From IOR16 sp963521065 (GTDB lineage: Bacteria > Bacillota > Clostridia > Peptostreptococcales > Anaerovoracaceae), in the NCBI GenBank assembly GCA_963521065.1, contig CAUQTI010000011.1, forward strand, positions 1 to 64,000: 64,000 nucleotides of DNA, written 5' to 3'. A program made the position numbers and the translations under genes. The notes beneath the pieces are model-generated. The model made no database searches. It saw nothing but the letters and a program-made list of their open reading frames with translations, and had not been told where the DNA came from. This document shows, piece after piece, positions 43,334-53,216 of this stretch. Position 1 is the first letter of the stretch. Each line of letters opens with the position of its first letter.

Positions 43334-43480
43334 GACTTCCCTCTTTTCTATTCCGAAAACCCTTTCGCTTTTTCACAAGCCTGCAAGGTATCATTTTCTT
43401 CTTATACTACATTATACATAATAATCTAAAAGACGGCTATCAGCAGAATCTGCCAAAGTGCTATGAAACGATAAAAATAG

Positions 43481-43515
43481 AAAGAAGCAGTTGTTACAAG
43501 CTGCTTCTTTTCTGG
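43481..43515 (-). terminator. Terminator at the end of the plsX-to-GNAT gene run
   Basis: AAAGAAGCAG (43481-43490) and CTGCTTCTTT (43501-43510) pair around 10 nt, with T-rich sequence on both sides. It lies about 110 bp after the GNAT stop codon. The 43334-43618 gap otherwise holds only the promoter region of the transglutaminase gene. Confidence 0.7.
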
Positions 43516-43618
43516 TTTTTATCATTCTTCTTCAAAAAATTTTATAAGTATAAAATGGAGGAATATTTCCCCCGTACTTTTGCTATTTGTCTTTTCTTCT
43601 TTAAAAAGCAGCGCTTTT

Positions 43619-44101
43619 CTAGTTTACACGCATACCATTCTTTTTATTTGTTCCAACAAACGCAAATCCAACAGAATGCCAAAACAACGCGTCTTCCTCA
43701 TTTGGATTCATCATCAAGCTCTCTTCCTTACAGTAATCATTAATGATAAATTCCATAAAATGCTTTCCGATACCGCCTCTTCGATAGCTCTGGGAAATGA
43801 CAAAGTCTCCCACGAAATATTTTGCATTGATTTCAATTCCATAGACTTTAGATACGCTCTTCTGGTATTCTTTATCATCTAAGTTGTGAAGAACCGCATA
43901 ACCTACAGGAATTTCAGACTCTTCATCTTTTTCTACTACCAGCATAACGGCAAGTCCTTCTGTTAAAGGCTGGTAACGCAAAGTGTCAAATCCACTGGCA
44001 CGCTTGACCATTGCACTCTTACGCATTTCCAGGTATTCCTCTTCATCATTTTTCTCATAAATTTTCACATAAAAATTTCCGTTTACCTTAACTTCTTTCA
44101 T
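43619..44101 (-). CDS. GNAT-family N-acetyltransferase
   Basis: 160 residues. The acetyl-CoA loop is in SYRRGGIGKHFMEFI, preceded by the beta-strand FVGDFVISQ, and the C-terminal strand is ALFWHSVGFAFVG. Substrate not inferable. It follows ftsY by 83 bp in the same direction and may be read through from it, but is unrelated in function. Confidence 0.8.
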   Translation of the reverse strand: MKEVKVNGNFYVKIYEKNDEEEYLEMRKSAMVKRASGFDTLRYQPLTEGLAVMLVVEKDEESEIPVGYAVLHNLDDKEYQKSVSKVYGIEINAKYFVGDFVISQSYRRGGIGKHFMEFIINDYCKEESLMMNPNEEDALFWHSVGFAFVGTNKKNGMRVN

Positions 44102-44184
44102 CTTTTTCCCTCCTGTTTTCCATGCAATTTCTCTAAAATACTATATGTCAGTATTATTTCATTTATCAACAAATCTTTTCAGAT

Positions 44185-45081
44185 TTATGATTCAAACAAG
44201 CTCTCTGCAAATTCCTTCGGATCGAATTCTTTTAAATCTTCCATACCCTCACCTACACCAATATACTTAACCGGCATATCATATTCATCCGAAATTGTGA
44301 TGACGATTCCGCCTTTTGCGGTACCGTCCAGTTTTGTTAGGATGATTCCCGTTACATCAGCGATTTGTCCAAATTCTTTTGCCTGAGATACCGCATTTTT
44401 ACCAGTTGCCGCATCCAAAATGAGCAAGGTTTCCCTCTCTGCCTCCGGATATTCACGCTCAATCACTTTATACATTTTTTCTAATTCTGTCATTAGATTT
44501 TTCTTTGTCTGTAACCGGCCTGCAGTATCACAGATTAAAATATCTGTGTTCTTTGCCTTTGCAGACTGGATTGCATCAAAAATAACAGCGGACGGGTCGG
44601 CTCCTTCCTGATGTTTTACTACATTTACACCAAGGCGACCTCCCCAAACTTCCAGCTGCTCACTTGCTGCCGCACGAAACGTATCCGCCGCTGCAAGTAA
44701 AACAGACTTGCCTTGCTGCTGGAATTTATGCGCCAACTTTGCAATGGAAGTGGTTTTCCCTGCGCCATTAACTCCAATCATTAGCAATACGAGGGGGGTC
44801 GACTGTGAAATATAATGTGCCTCCCCTTTGTCAATCAAGCCTTCTACAATTTTCTTAATTTGTGTCTTTACACCATCTGCATTGTTAATTCTTAAGCTTT
44901 TAATATCGTTTCGAAGCTGTCCAATGATTTTATTTGTTGTCTCCATTCCAATGTCTGAGGTAATCAAAACTTCTTCCAGCTCATCCAACATTTCCTCATC
45001 GATCTCCGGACGCATGAAAATAACATCTTCTATCTTTTCCTGCAAACGTCCAAAAAAGGACTTTTTCATTCCAAATGCCAT
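44185..45081 (-). CDS. ftsY: Signal recognition particle receptor
   Basis: 298 residues: the NG domain of FtsY without the long acidic A domain, the form usual in Firmicutes. GTPase motifs are intact: GVNGAGKTTSIAKLAHKF (G1), DTFRAAASEQLEVW, DTAGRLQTKKNLM (G3) and TKLDGTAKGG (G4). It docks ribosome-SRP complexes to the membrane. It lies 20 bp after smc, the standard clostridial order. Confidence 0.95.
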   Translation of the reverse strand: MAFGMKKSFFGRLQEKIEDVIFMRPEIDEEMLDELEEVLITSDIGMETTNKIIGQLRNDIKSLRINNADGVKTQIKKIVEGLIDKGEAHYISQSTPLVLLMIGVNGAGKTTSIAKLAHKFQQQGKSVLLAAADTFRAAASEQLEVWGGRLGVNVVKHQEGADPSAVIFDAIQSAKAKNTDILICDTAGRLQTKKNLMTELEKMYKVIEREYPEAERETLLILDAATGKNAVSQAKEFGQIADVTGIILTKLDGTAKGGIVITISDEYDMPVKYIGVGEGMEDLKEFDPKEFAESLFES

Positions 45082-45101
45082 ATACCCTCCTTAAATACTA
45101 T

Positions 45102-48100
45102 CTATAACTCGAAGCGATCTCCCAACCGAAGCGAAATGATTTTAGAAACGCCCTGCTCCGGCATTGTCACGCCGTATAATACATCTGCAAATTCCATAGT
45201 TGCTTTTTGATGAGTGACAAGTGCAAATTGAATTTCACGAAAATGCTTTAGGTATCGTGCAAAACGCTCTATATTCGCCTCATCAAGTGCCGCCTCTACC
45301 TCGTCCAATATGCAAAAAGGCGTTGGCTTTGCCTTTAATACTGCAAACATCAAAGCAATGGCAGTCATTGTTTTTTCTCCGCCTGACATCAAATTGATAT
45401 TTTGCAGTTTTTTGCCCGGCGGCTGTGCAACAATCTCAATCCCGCATTCAAGAGGCTTCATTTCATCCTCCAAACGCAGCTGCGCGGCTCCGCCCCCGAA
45501 GAGCTCCTGAAATACCATTTCAAAATTTGAAGCAATTTTATCGAAGCTTTCTTTAAAATTTGTCCGTATCGTTTTATCCATATCCGCTATAATTTGTTTT
45601 AATGCCTGCATGGCTTGCAACAAATCTGAACGCTGCTCAGAAAGAAATTCATACCGTTCTCTAACCGACTCATATTCCTTAATTGCACCGATATTTACTT
45701 CTCCTAATGTTTTCATACGGTTTTTTATTTCGCGGCTTTCCTTTATCGCAGTATTCATAACGAAATCGTTCTTCGAAAAGTCCATTGCTTGAAGATATGA
45801 GATTTCAAAATCCTCCCAAAGCTTGTCCTTAAAGGAATCCATCTGTGTCTCATTTTTAGCCAGCTTCAACTCCAAATCGTGCTTATTTGTCTGTTCACGC
45901 AAGAGCTGTGCATCCATCAGTTCTTTTTTCTTTTCCACTTCTTCTATATAGTGAAGGTTTTTCCCTCTCTCTTCCTGCAAAGCGGAAAGAAGATGCTCTA
46001 GTTCTGATTTTTCTTTTTCCTTCTCAGATACCGCCGATTTTAAATCAGTGCCGCCATCCTTTAATAAGGCTTTGCTTTCCTCGATCTGATGTAAGGAAGC
46101 TTTCTTTTCTATTTTTTCCTGCATTAAGTCATGAAGATAATCTGCGATCTTCTTCTCCATCTGTTCAAGTCCATTCGACTCATTTTGTAAGGAATTTACC
46201 TTAATATGGAGCTCTGTAATTTCTTCCTGTACGGCATTTAATTCTTGTTTTTTGAGTTTCAACTCTTCGGTTTGTTCCTCAATCAAGGCTTCTAATGCTA
46301 TTTTCTCCTTCTCGGCCGCTTCAATTACTTCAGATAGTTCTTTGATCATGGTCTGTGCTGAATTTTCTTCCTTCGCAATGCGCTCTAATTCCTTCAGCCA
46401 ACGGCTGTCGCTGTTTTCTGCTTCCGCAAGCTGCAGCGAAACATGCTTTAATTCATTCTCAGTGCGCATGCATACAATTTCTATTTCTCTATATTCTTTT
46501 TCCTTCTGCTCTAATGTTAGCTGCCCCTGCTCAATACACACTTGCACTTCTTTTAAGAAACTCTCAGACTGTAATTTCTTCTGCTGCATTTTAGAGAGGG
46601 CTTCTCTCAGCTTGGAAATTTCAGTTTTCCTTTCAAGAAGGTTTGCAGTGTTGTTGCGATGCGTTCCTCCTGTAATTGCGCCGCTTGCATTCAATACCTC
46701 CCCTTCCAAAGTAACAAAACGAAATCCTCCTGTTACGCTTTTCGATAAAGCCACAGCATTTTCTAGTTTTTCTACAATGATAACCCTTCCAAGAAGGTAT
46801 TCCATAATCTTCTGATACTTCACGTCGAATTCAATACAATCTACAGCAAAACCTTTAAAACCGGCTGCATTTTTCAGCCGCATGTCTCTTTGAACCCCGC
46901 CAGCCTTTATACTGGAAAGCGGAAGGAATGTCAAACGTCCTGCCCGATTTTTTTTCAATGCAGAAACGGCCTGTTGCGCACTTGCATCATTTTCGCAAAC
47001 AATATTCTGCACGGAAGCACCCAGTGCGGTTTCAATTGCTGTCTCAAATCCAGAAGGAACCTGAATTAAATCTGCTACAACCCCGTGAATACCAGAGAGC
47101 TCTTTTGAACGCATGATAAAGCGGACGCCATGGTTATATCCATCATAGGATTGCTCCATCTCCGCCATCATTTTATGACGCGTGGCAGTCTGACCGATGG
47201 ACATCCTTAAATCTGCGAGTTCTTGATTTAAGGCCTTTTCTTTTTCCAAATCCATTTGGAATTGTGATCTACCCTTCTGTATTTCTCCTGAAATCTCTGT
47301 TAATTTTTCAATTGCTTTTCGGTTTTCCTGCTCCGCCGCTGCATAAGATTGTTTCATCCCCTCATTTGAAGCAAAGGAAATATCTTTCTCTGTATTCAGT
47401 TGTTCTTTTCTGCTTTGCAATGTATTTAATAAATTGAGTAAGCTGTTTGATTCCGCTTTTTTCGCACTCATTATTGAATGCAATTCATAAATGCGGTTTT
47501 TCCCATTTTCCGCCTCTGCTTCTCGCATTGCAAGCTTCGCTGCAAGAATTTCATAGTCTTTCTTCTTCGTATGTAGAGAGGTTTTTTGATCCTGTAATTC
47601 GCTGTTCAGTTTTCCATGGTTTTCACGAAGCTCCTCGTTGTTCGCGTTCTCTTTTTCCGCCTTATTTTCCAACGCCAGAATTTCTTCTCCCAAACGAGTA
47701 ATATCTTTTTCCATTGCAGAAAGCTTTTCTTCACTTAACTGACTCTGATTTACGAGAGAATTAATTTCTTCTACTTTTCTCAAAAATAAATCTCGGTTTT
47801 GCGAAGTTTCAAACTCCAGCTGCTCATTACGAGCGCGATTTTTATATAGCTCTGCATCCACTGTCTTTTTCTGCTCACTCTGCCGCTCCAACTGAACGGC
47901 AACTTCTTGCAAGTCTTCTTTGATCTGTTTATTTTTTATATCAATCGCTTCAATATTTTTCAGCGTAATATTAATTTCTACTTCTTTATATCGATTACGC
48001 AGTCCCAAATATTCTGTAGCCTTTTCACTTTCTTCTTTTAAGCTATCAATTCGGTCTTCAATTTCGTTCACGATATCATTGACCCGGTCTAAATTCATTT

Positions 48101-48653
48101 GTGAAGATTCCAGCTTTCGCTCTGCTTCTGCCTTCTTACTGCGATATTTTACGATTCCTGCCGCTTCTTCAAAGATTTCTCTTCGGCTCTCCGGTTTATT
48201 GCTGACAATTTCTGAAATCTTTCCCTGGCCAATCAGCGAATATCCATCTACACCAATTCCTGTATCCATAATCAATTCCCGAATGTCACGCAGACGACAG
48301 GAGGTGTTGTTAATGGAATATGCGCTTTCTCCGGAACGATACATTCTCCGGCTGATTGCCACCTCAGCATAGTCAATCGGCAAAACGCCGGTACTGTTAT
48401 CTATGACAAGGGTTACTTCCGCCATTCCTCTGGACTTTCGGCTCGCAGTTCCCGCAAAAATTACTTCCTCCATTTTGCCGCCCCGAAGCATTTTGGGGCT
48501 TTGCTCACCCAGTACCCATCGAATCGCATCGGAAATATTGCTCTTTCCACTTCCATTGGGGCCTACAATACAGGTAATGCCTTCATGAAACTCGATGCAT
48601 ACTGGGTCAGCAAAGGATTTAAAACCATGCAATTCAATTCGCTTAAAATACAA
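45102..48653 (-). CDS. smc: Chromosome-partition protein SMC
   Basis: 1183 residues, full length. N-terminal Walker A GPNGSGKSNISDAIRWVLG; long coiled coils; hinge domain at about 510-680 (MEQSYDGYNHGVRFIMRSKE to EGEVLNASGAITGG); C-terminal signature LMSGGEKTMTAIALMFA and Walker B FCILDEVEAALDEA. It organises and separates chromosomes with ScpA/ScpB, which are not in the window. The start is a TTG (TTG TAT TTT AAG) in the family's MYxKRxE context, 3 bp after the rnc stop. Confidence 0.96.
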   Translation of the reverse strand: MYFKRIELHGFKSFADPVCIEFHEGITCIVGPNGSGKSNISDAIRWVLGEQSPKMLRGGKMEEVIFAGTASRKSRGMAEVTLVIDNSTGVLPIDYAEVAISRRMYRSGESAYSINNTSCRLRDIRELIMDTGIGVDGYSLIGQGKISEIVSNKPESRREIFEEAAGIVKYRSKKAEAERKLESSQMNLDRVNDIVNEIEDRIDSLKEESEKATEYLGLRNRYKEVEINITLKNIEAIDIKNKQIKEDLQEVAVQLERQSEQKKTVDAELYKNRARNEQLEFETSQNRDLFLRKVEEINSLVNQSQLSEEKLSAMEKDITRLGEEILALENKAEKENANNEELRENHGKLNSELQDQKTSLHTKKKDYEILAAKLAMREAEAENGKNRIYELHSIMSAKKAESNSLLNLLNTLQSRKEQLNTEKDISFASNEGMKQSYAAAEQENRKAIEKLTEISGEIQKGRSQFQMDLEKEKALNQELADLRMSIGQTATRHKMMAEMEQSYDGYNHGVRFIMRSKELSGIHGVVADLIQVPSGFETAIETALGASVQNIVCENDASAQQAVSALKKNRAGRLTFLPLSSIKAGGVQRDMRLKNAAGFKGFAVDCIEFDVKYQKIMEYLLGRVIIVEKLENAVALSKSVTGGFRFVTLEGEVLNASGAITGGTHRNNTANLLERKTEISKLREALSKMQQKKLQSESFLKEVQVCIEQGQLTLEQKEKEYREIEIVCMRTENELKHVSLQLAEAENSDSRWLKELERIAKEENSAQTMIKELSEVIEAAEKEKIALEALIEEQTEELKLKKQELNAVQEEITELHIKVNSLQNESNGLEQMEKKIADYLHDLMQEKIEKKASLHQIEESKALLKDGGTDLKSAVSEKEKEKSELEHLLSALQEERGKNLHYIEEVEKKKELMDAQLLREQTNKHDLELKLAKNETQMDSFKDKLWEDFEISYLQAMDFSKNDFVMNTAIKESREIKNRMKTLGEVNIGAIKEYESVRERYEFLSEQRSDLLQAMQALKQIIADMDKTIRTNFKESFDKIASNFEMVFQELFGGGAAQLRLEDEMKPLECGIEIVAQPPGKKLQNINLMSGGEKTMTAIALMFAVLKAKPTPFCILDEVEAALDEANIERFARYLKHFREIQFALVTHQKATMEFADVLYGVTMPEQGVSKIISLRLGDRFEL

Positions 48654-48656
48654 AAA

Positions 48657-49343
48657 TTACCACCCCATTTTTTCGATCGCCGCTTTTGCAGCATGTTGTT
48701 CCGCTTCTTTTTTGCTCCGCCCCTGTCCATGCCCAATGACTTTTTTATCTGCTATCAGACGGATATAGAACGTCTTATCGTGATCTGGTCCTTCTTCCTT
48801 TTCCACTTCGTAGGAAATCAGCACCTCCCCATTAATCTGAAGTCGCTCTTGAAGCTCCGTTTTATAGTCTGAATATAATTTCCCAGCCAAGGCATCTTCT
48901 ATGATATCCTTAAAAATGCGCAGAATGAACTCCGCAGCCTCCTGCCATCCTCTGTCAAGGTAAACCGCACCAATTAAGGCTTCCATCGCATCCGCTAAAA
49001 TGGAAGTACGATGGCGTCCTCCACTGTTTTCCTCTCCTTTGCCTAAATACAAGTAAGAGCCTACATTCAAACGCAGGGCACACTCCATTAAAGAGCGCTC
49101 ACAAACTACAAGGGAGCGCAGCTTTGTAAGCTGCCCTTCTTCTACTTCACTCAAACGCCGATACAAATAATCGCTGATGACTGCATCCAAAACAGCATCA
49201 CCTAAAAATTCAAGGCGCTCGTTATTTTCATTATATGATTGTTTGCTTTCATTGATATACGAGCTGTGCGTTAATGCATTCTTTAAAAGATACGCATCTC
49301 TAAATGTGTATCCGATTGCCTTTGAAAATTCAACCTCATTCAC
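48657..49343 (-). CDS. rnc: Ribonuclease III
   Basis: 228 residues. The catalytic signature NERLEFLGDAVLDAVISDYL is followed by DAMEALIGAVYLDRG, which carries the second metal-binding acidic pair, and a C-terminal dsRNA-binding domain (about 155-225) ending EAEQHAAKAAIEKMG. It cuts double-stranded RNA in rRNA maturation. The GTG start overlaps plsX by 8 bp; no acpP lies between them as it does in many Firmicutes. Confidence 0.95.
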   Translation of the reverse strand: MNEVEFSKAIGYTFRDAYLLKNALTHSSYINESKQSYNENNERLEFLGDAVLDAVISDYLYRRLSEVEEGQLTKLRSLVVCERSLMECALRLNVGSYLYLGKGEENSGGRHRTSILADAMEALIGAVYLDRGWQEAAEFILRIFKDIIEDALAGKLYSDYKTELQERLQINGEVLISYEVEKEEGPDHDKTFYIRLIADKKVIGHGQGRSKKEAEQHAAKAAIEKMGW

Positions 49344-50349
49344 TTTGTGTTATTTCCTCCAATTCAAGTACTGAATCCTGAATTACTTCTATTACCTTAT
49401 TCTCTACATATGGAATGCCTTTAATGATAGCATTTTTTACCGCATTTGCATTGGATGAACCGTGAATTTTAAGTAAAACACCTTTCACGCCTAAAATTGG
49501 TGCTCCTCCGTATTCTGAGTAGTCAAATTCCTGCTTCATTTCCTTTATTTTGTTTGATAAAAGCAGTGCTCCCATCTTAGGAAGGAAGCCTTGCGTAAAC
49601 TTCTTCTTAATCAACTGCAAAATACTCCATGCCAAACCTTCTGTCAGCTTCAAAATGACATTTCCTACAAAACCATCACAGACAATGACATCACAAATCC
49701 CATCCGGAACCTGTCTTGCTTCTACATTTCCGATAAAATTCAATCTGCTTTTTGATAAGAGCTCATGTGCCCCCTTCAGAACCGTTGTCCCCTTTGATTC
49801 CTCTGTTCCAATATTGACCAATCCTACTTTAGGCTTTGCAATCCCGAAAACACGCTCCATATAGATGCTTCCCATGGTTGCAAATTCAAGAAGGTTGGTC
49901 GGTTTACATTCTGCATTTGCACCGGAATCCACCATGAGCGACATCCCTCTTCCTAAAATCGGATATGTCGTCGCAATCGCCGGCCGATCAATCCCTGGAA
50001 TTCTTCCTAGAATAAAAAGTCCTCCTGCCATAATCGCACCAGAGTTTCCGGCAGAAATCAATAAATCCGCCTCACCGTTTTTCACCATGTTCAAACCTTT
50101 TACAAGAGAAGAATCCGTTTTTGTACGAACCGCTTTTACCGGCGCATCTTCCATTGTAATCACATCGGCGGCATGTACCACCTTAATCTGCTCTTTATTG
50201 TAGGTATATTTTTTTAATTCATTTTCTATTTCGTCTTCACGTCCGATAATATAAATCTCGTGCTCTATTTTTTCGCTGGCCTGTACGCATCCTTTTACAA
50301 TTTCAAAGGGTGCATGGTCGCCGCCCATTCCATCAATGGCAATTTTCAT
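49336..50349 (-). CDS. plsX: Phosphate acyltransferase PlsX
   Basis: 337 residues with the family pattern: MKIAIDGMGGDHAPFEIVKG at the N-terminus, ISAGNSGAIMAGGLFILGRI, DSGANAECKPTNLLEFATMG and VCDGFVGNVILKLTEG. It makes acyl-phosphate from acyl-ACP as the first step of phospholipid synthesis. First gene of the plsX-rnc-smc-ftsY run. GAAAGAGGAAATG includes the ribosome binding site. Confidence 0.95.
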   Translation of the reverse strand: MKIAIDGMGGDHAPFEIVKGCVQASEKIEHEIYIIGREDEIENELKKYTYNKEQIKVVHAADVITMEDAPVKAVRTKTDSSLVKGLNMVKNGEADLLISAGNSGAIMAGGLFILGRIPGIDRPAIATTYPILGRGMSLMVDSGANAECKPTNLLEFATMGSIYMERVFGIAKPKVGLVNIGTEESKGTTVLKGAHELLSKSRLNFIGNVEARQVPDGICDVIVCDGFVGNVILKLTEGLAWSILQLIKKKFTQGFLPKMGALLLSNKIKEMKQEFDYSEYGGAPILGVKGVLLKIHGSSNANAVKNAIIKGIPYVENKVIEVIQDSVLELEEITQSE

Positions 50350-50398
50350 TTCCTCTTTCTCCTTTTCTTCCAGGAAATTGTGCTTCTTTCAATTATAA

Positions 50399-50427
50399 AA
50401 TATATCACAAAGCCATGTTGATTGCAA
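50399..50427 (-). promoter_or_regulatory. Promoter of the plsX-rnc-smc-ftsY operon
   Basis: Minus-strand -35 TTGCAA (50427-50422), 17-bp spacer and -10 TATATT (50404-50399). The start codon lies about 50 bp downstream at 50349. Confidence 0.5.
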
Positions 50428-50535
50428 TTTTCACCAAAAAAATTGTCAAAGGAAATAAATCAAAATCAGGACTTAAATTTATTTTTAATCCATTCATCGC
50501 ATTTTATACGTTTTCGCATTCTTCTCCCCAAGTAA

Positions 50536-50562
50536 AAACAGCCTCTATTCTACAGAGGCTGC
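50536..50562 (-). terminator. Terminator of the SSB-like gene
   Basis: CAGCCTCT (50561-50554 on the minus strand) pairs with AGAGGCTG (50546-50539) around 7 nt, followed by TTTTTACTT. It lies 25 bp after the stop codon. Confidence 0.85.
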
Positions 50563-50586
50563 TCATCCGTCCTTTTAGAAAGAAAT

Positions 50587-51198
50587 CTATTCTTCAATTT
50601 TTAAAATTGAAACTTCATAAGCGGTCTTAATTGTCACGTTGCCTTCCTCATCCTTTTTTCGATATTCGCGGCTCTGAATGCGCCCTGTAACAGAAAGCCG
50701 GCTTCCGACCTCCAGCTTACTTGTATAACCTGCATTTCTTCCCCACGCAATACAAGGTATGTAATCCGACTTATTATACATCCGGTTGACAGCGAGCATG
50801 ATGTCACAGATTTCTCGCCCCAGAGGAGAAACTCTGCCTACAGGCACCTTGCATACAAACCCTTCCAGTAAGACTCGATTTTCATCTTCCGTCTCTTCCT
50901 CATCAATGCGAAATTCTCTCGCAAACACAACCACATTCAAGCGATTTTTCCCTTCTGCCGCTTCATTGTAGGTGCGAATCTGCCCGTTGACATATGCCCT
51001 TTGCCCAACAGAAAAAGGCGTTTTCCAAATGAGGCGCTCTGATACAATCACTTGTATTTCATCGCGATATCCACTTTTTCGTTCCACTCCTAACATAAAG
51101 CAATAAAACATTTCTCCGTAGGATTTATGACTGAACACCGGTTCATTCAATATCGTCCCTAATAATTCCACACTATTTGTCTCTAAGCCGTTTTCCAC
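50587..51198 (-). CDS. Tandem OB-fold protein of the single-strand DNA-binding family
   Basis: 203 residues and, by eye, two SSB-like OB folds in a row: residues about 6-92 (VELLGTILNEPVF, VIVSERLIWKT, GQRAYVNGQIRTYNE) and about 103-200 (VLLEGFVCKVPVG, PCIAWGRNAGYTSKLEVGSR, LSVTGRIQSREY). It lacks the acidic DDDIPF-type tail of replicative SSB, so it is probably an accessory single-strand-binding protein. GTG start with AAGGGGGAAG upstream. It is transcribed alone. The role is inferred from the fold only. Confidence 0.72.
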   Translation of the reverse strand: MENGLETNSVELLGTILNEPVFSHKSYGEMFYCFMLGVERKSGYRDEIQVIVSERLIWKTPFSVGQRAYVNGQIRTYNEAAEGKNRLNVVVFAREFRIDEEETEDENRVLLEGFVCKVPVGRVSPLGREICDIMLAVNRMYNKSDYIPCIAWGRNAGYTSKLEVGSRLSVTGRIQSREYRKKDEEGNVTIKTAYEVSILKIEE

Positions 51199-51265
51199 TT
51201 TTCTTCCCCCTTGTCATTTTTATTATTTGCAAATAGAAATCTTTTACTTTTCCGTTTCCACTCTG

Positions 51266-52072
51266 TTATTCCGTAACGGGTGCTCCGCTTTTCTTTTCTT
51301 CTGCTTTTTCAGTTCCTCCTGAATCGAGAACCTGCTTTCCCGCATGATTGATATGATAGCCCTTCTGATAAATGATCTCCCCTACCGGAACAATCTTGTA
51401 ACCGTCCCCCTGCAATTTGTCTAAAATAATAGGCAGATACTCTTCAACACGCTCTGCATTGTTGTGAAACAGCACAATGGACCCCGGTTTTACATTGCGA
51501 GTTACACGCTCTACAATTTGATTCGTACTGATATTCTTCCAATCCAGACTGTCAACATCCCATTGAATGACATGGTATCCTTCTTGTTCGCACACTTGGA
51601 TTACTTTATCATTGTAGGAACCAAAAGGAGGCCGGAAAAGTACCGGTTTCTTCCCTGTGATTTTCTCTACCTTCCCCGCCAAATCCGAAAGCTCTTGCCT
51701 CATTTGCTCTTCTGAGAGCTTTGCCATATCCGGATGTGTCGTAGAATGATTCCCGATCTCATGTCCATTTTTTGCAATCTCCGCGACATCGTCCGGGTAT
51801 TTATCCACCCATAGACTGACTAAAAAAAAGGTTGTTTTTACTTGATGTTCCTCTAATATCTCTAAGATCGGCTTTGTATGTTCATTCCCCCAGGAAGCAT
51901 CAAAGCTGATTGCCACTTTTTTTTCAGAAGTATCTACTGAATAAATCGGCAATTGACGATTGACACCGATAGCAACCGGAAAATGAAAAAAAGAGATCGA
52001 TATTGCTGCTGCGGCGATAGCGACTCCGCAAAATAAAAAAGCCAGCTTAGGGAATTTTGATAATGCCCTCAT
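51266..52072 (-). CDS. PdaB-like polysaccharide deacetylase
   Basis: 268 residues. N-terminal signal-anchor helix (about 10-30), then a NodB-type domain: ISFDASWGNEHTKPILEILE, NHSTTHPDMAKL (the two metal His) and LFRPPFGSYND. The first motif reads FDA instead of FDD, as I recall for PdaB proteins of spore formers. A short Glu/Lys-rich tail follows. It probably removes acetyl groups from peptidoglycan during sporulation or growth; the activity of FDA-type enzymes is less certain. Confidence 0.82.
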   Translation of the reverse strand: MRALSKFPKLAFLFCGVAIAAAAISISFFHFPVAIGVNRQLPIYSVDTSEKKVAISFDASWGNEHTKPILEILEEHQVKTTFFLVSLWVDKYPDDVAEIAKNGHEIGNHSTTHPDMAKLSEEQMRQELSDLAGKVEKITGKKPVLFRPPFGSYNDKVIQVCEQEGYHVIQWDVDSLDWKNISTNQIVERVTRNVKPGSIVLFHNNAERVEEYLPIILDKLQGDGYKIVPVGEIIYQKGYHINHAGKQVLDSGGTEKAEEKKSGAPVTE

Positions 52073-52287
52073 AATACATATTCCTTTCTAAAAGCTTCTA
52101 CTGCATTCTATTCTGATTTTATCCAGCTTATGCAAAGAAAACTTCAAAGGGCTTTTTCCCTCCATTTTTTTGTGATACACTATACATAATTTATGCGAAA
52201 GCAAGAAAGAAAAGCTCTGAACTTGAAATAAATTTAGAGCCTTTGAAAAAATATAGAAATGCCGCTTGATACATTAAGGAGGAACCG

Positions 52288-53184
52288 ATGAAGCTATATA
52301 CCATAAAAAATCGTGGTGAAGAATGTGTTGCCGTACTTGGAAAAAAGCAAGATGCTGTGTTTCCGATTTCCGCAATCGGACTTCCTTATAAAAATATGGT
52401 GCAGTTGATTTCTGAGGGAACAGAAAAAGAGTTTCTGCGGCTGAAAGAAGCGGTAGATACTCCGTCCGAAGAGATAGCAAAGAGCCTTCTTCCTCTTTCT
52501 GAAATATCCATCTGTGCACCGATTCCAAGACCGAGCCAGGATATCATCTGCTTAGGCATCAATTACATGGCACACGCAGAAGAATCCGCACGTTATAAGG
52601 AAGAAGCCTTTGGCGGTGAGCGTCCTTATCCGATTTACTTTTCCAAACGGGTAAATGAGGCAATTGGAACGGACTGTGAAATTCCATCCCACAAAACGAT
52701 TGTGGATAGCTTGGATTATGAGGCAGAGCTTGCCGTCATCATCGGCAAAGATGCCTTCCAAATAGAGAAAGACAACGCGTACCGCTACGTCTTTGGCTAT
52801 ACAATCATCAATGATATCAGTGCAAGAAACTTACAGACGCGCCATAAGCAATGGTACTTTGGAAAAAGCTTAGACGGATTTTTACCGATGGGTCCTTGCA
52901 TCACAACTGTCGATGAGATTCCATCTCCTCCGTGCTTAAGCATCTCCTCTCGCGTAAACGGGGAGCTGCGCCAAAACAGTTCAACGGACTTGCTCATTTT
53001 CGACATTGCGCATGTTATTCACGAGCTGTCACAAGGGATGACGTTAAAGGCCGGTACATTGATTGCTATGGGAACTCCTGCAGGGGTGGGTATGGGCTTT
53101 GAACCTCCAAAATGGCTGAACACCGGAGATACCGTTGAATGTGAAATTGAAAAGATAGGCATTTTAAGAAATATCGTCAAATAA
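52288..53184 (+). CDS. Fumarylacetoacetate hydrolase (FAH) family protein
   Basis: 298 residues. FAH core with the metal ligands in DYEAELAVIIG (the two Glu) and the downstream Asp in KSLDGFLPMGPCI, and the family loop GTPAGVGMGFEPPKWLNTGD. Family members cut or decarboxylate acylpyruvate-type acids. Substrate unknown; no catabolic neighbours. ATTAAGGAGGAACCG precedes the ATG. The MATE gene follows after 32 bp in the same direction. Confidence 0.85.
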   Translation: MKLYTIKNRGEECVAVLGKKQDAVFPISAIGLPYKNMVQLISEGTEKEFLRLKEAVDTPSEEIAKSLLPLSEISICAPIPRPSQDIICLGINYMAHAEESARYKEEAFGGERPYPIYFSKRVNEAIGTDCEIPSHKTIVDSLDYEAELAVIIGKDAFQIEKDNAYRYVFGYTIINDISARNLQTRHKQWYFGKSLDGFLPMGPCITTVDEIPSPPCLSISSRVNGELRQNSSTDLLIFDIAHVIHELSQGMTLKAGTLIAMGTPAGVGMGFEPPKWLNTGDTVECEIEKIGILRNIVK

Positions 53185-53216
53185 ACTTACAATATCGATA
53201 CTAGGAGCTGGTACAA

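Noticed and set aside
46252..46815. 187-codon open frame on the plus strand
   Set aside because: It lies wholly antisense to the smc coiled-coil region, has low-complexity Ser/Phe-rich composition and no ribosome binding site.
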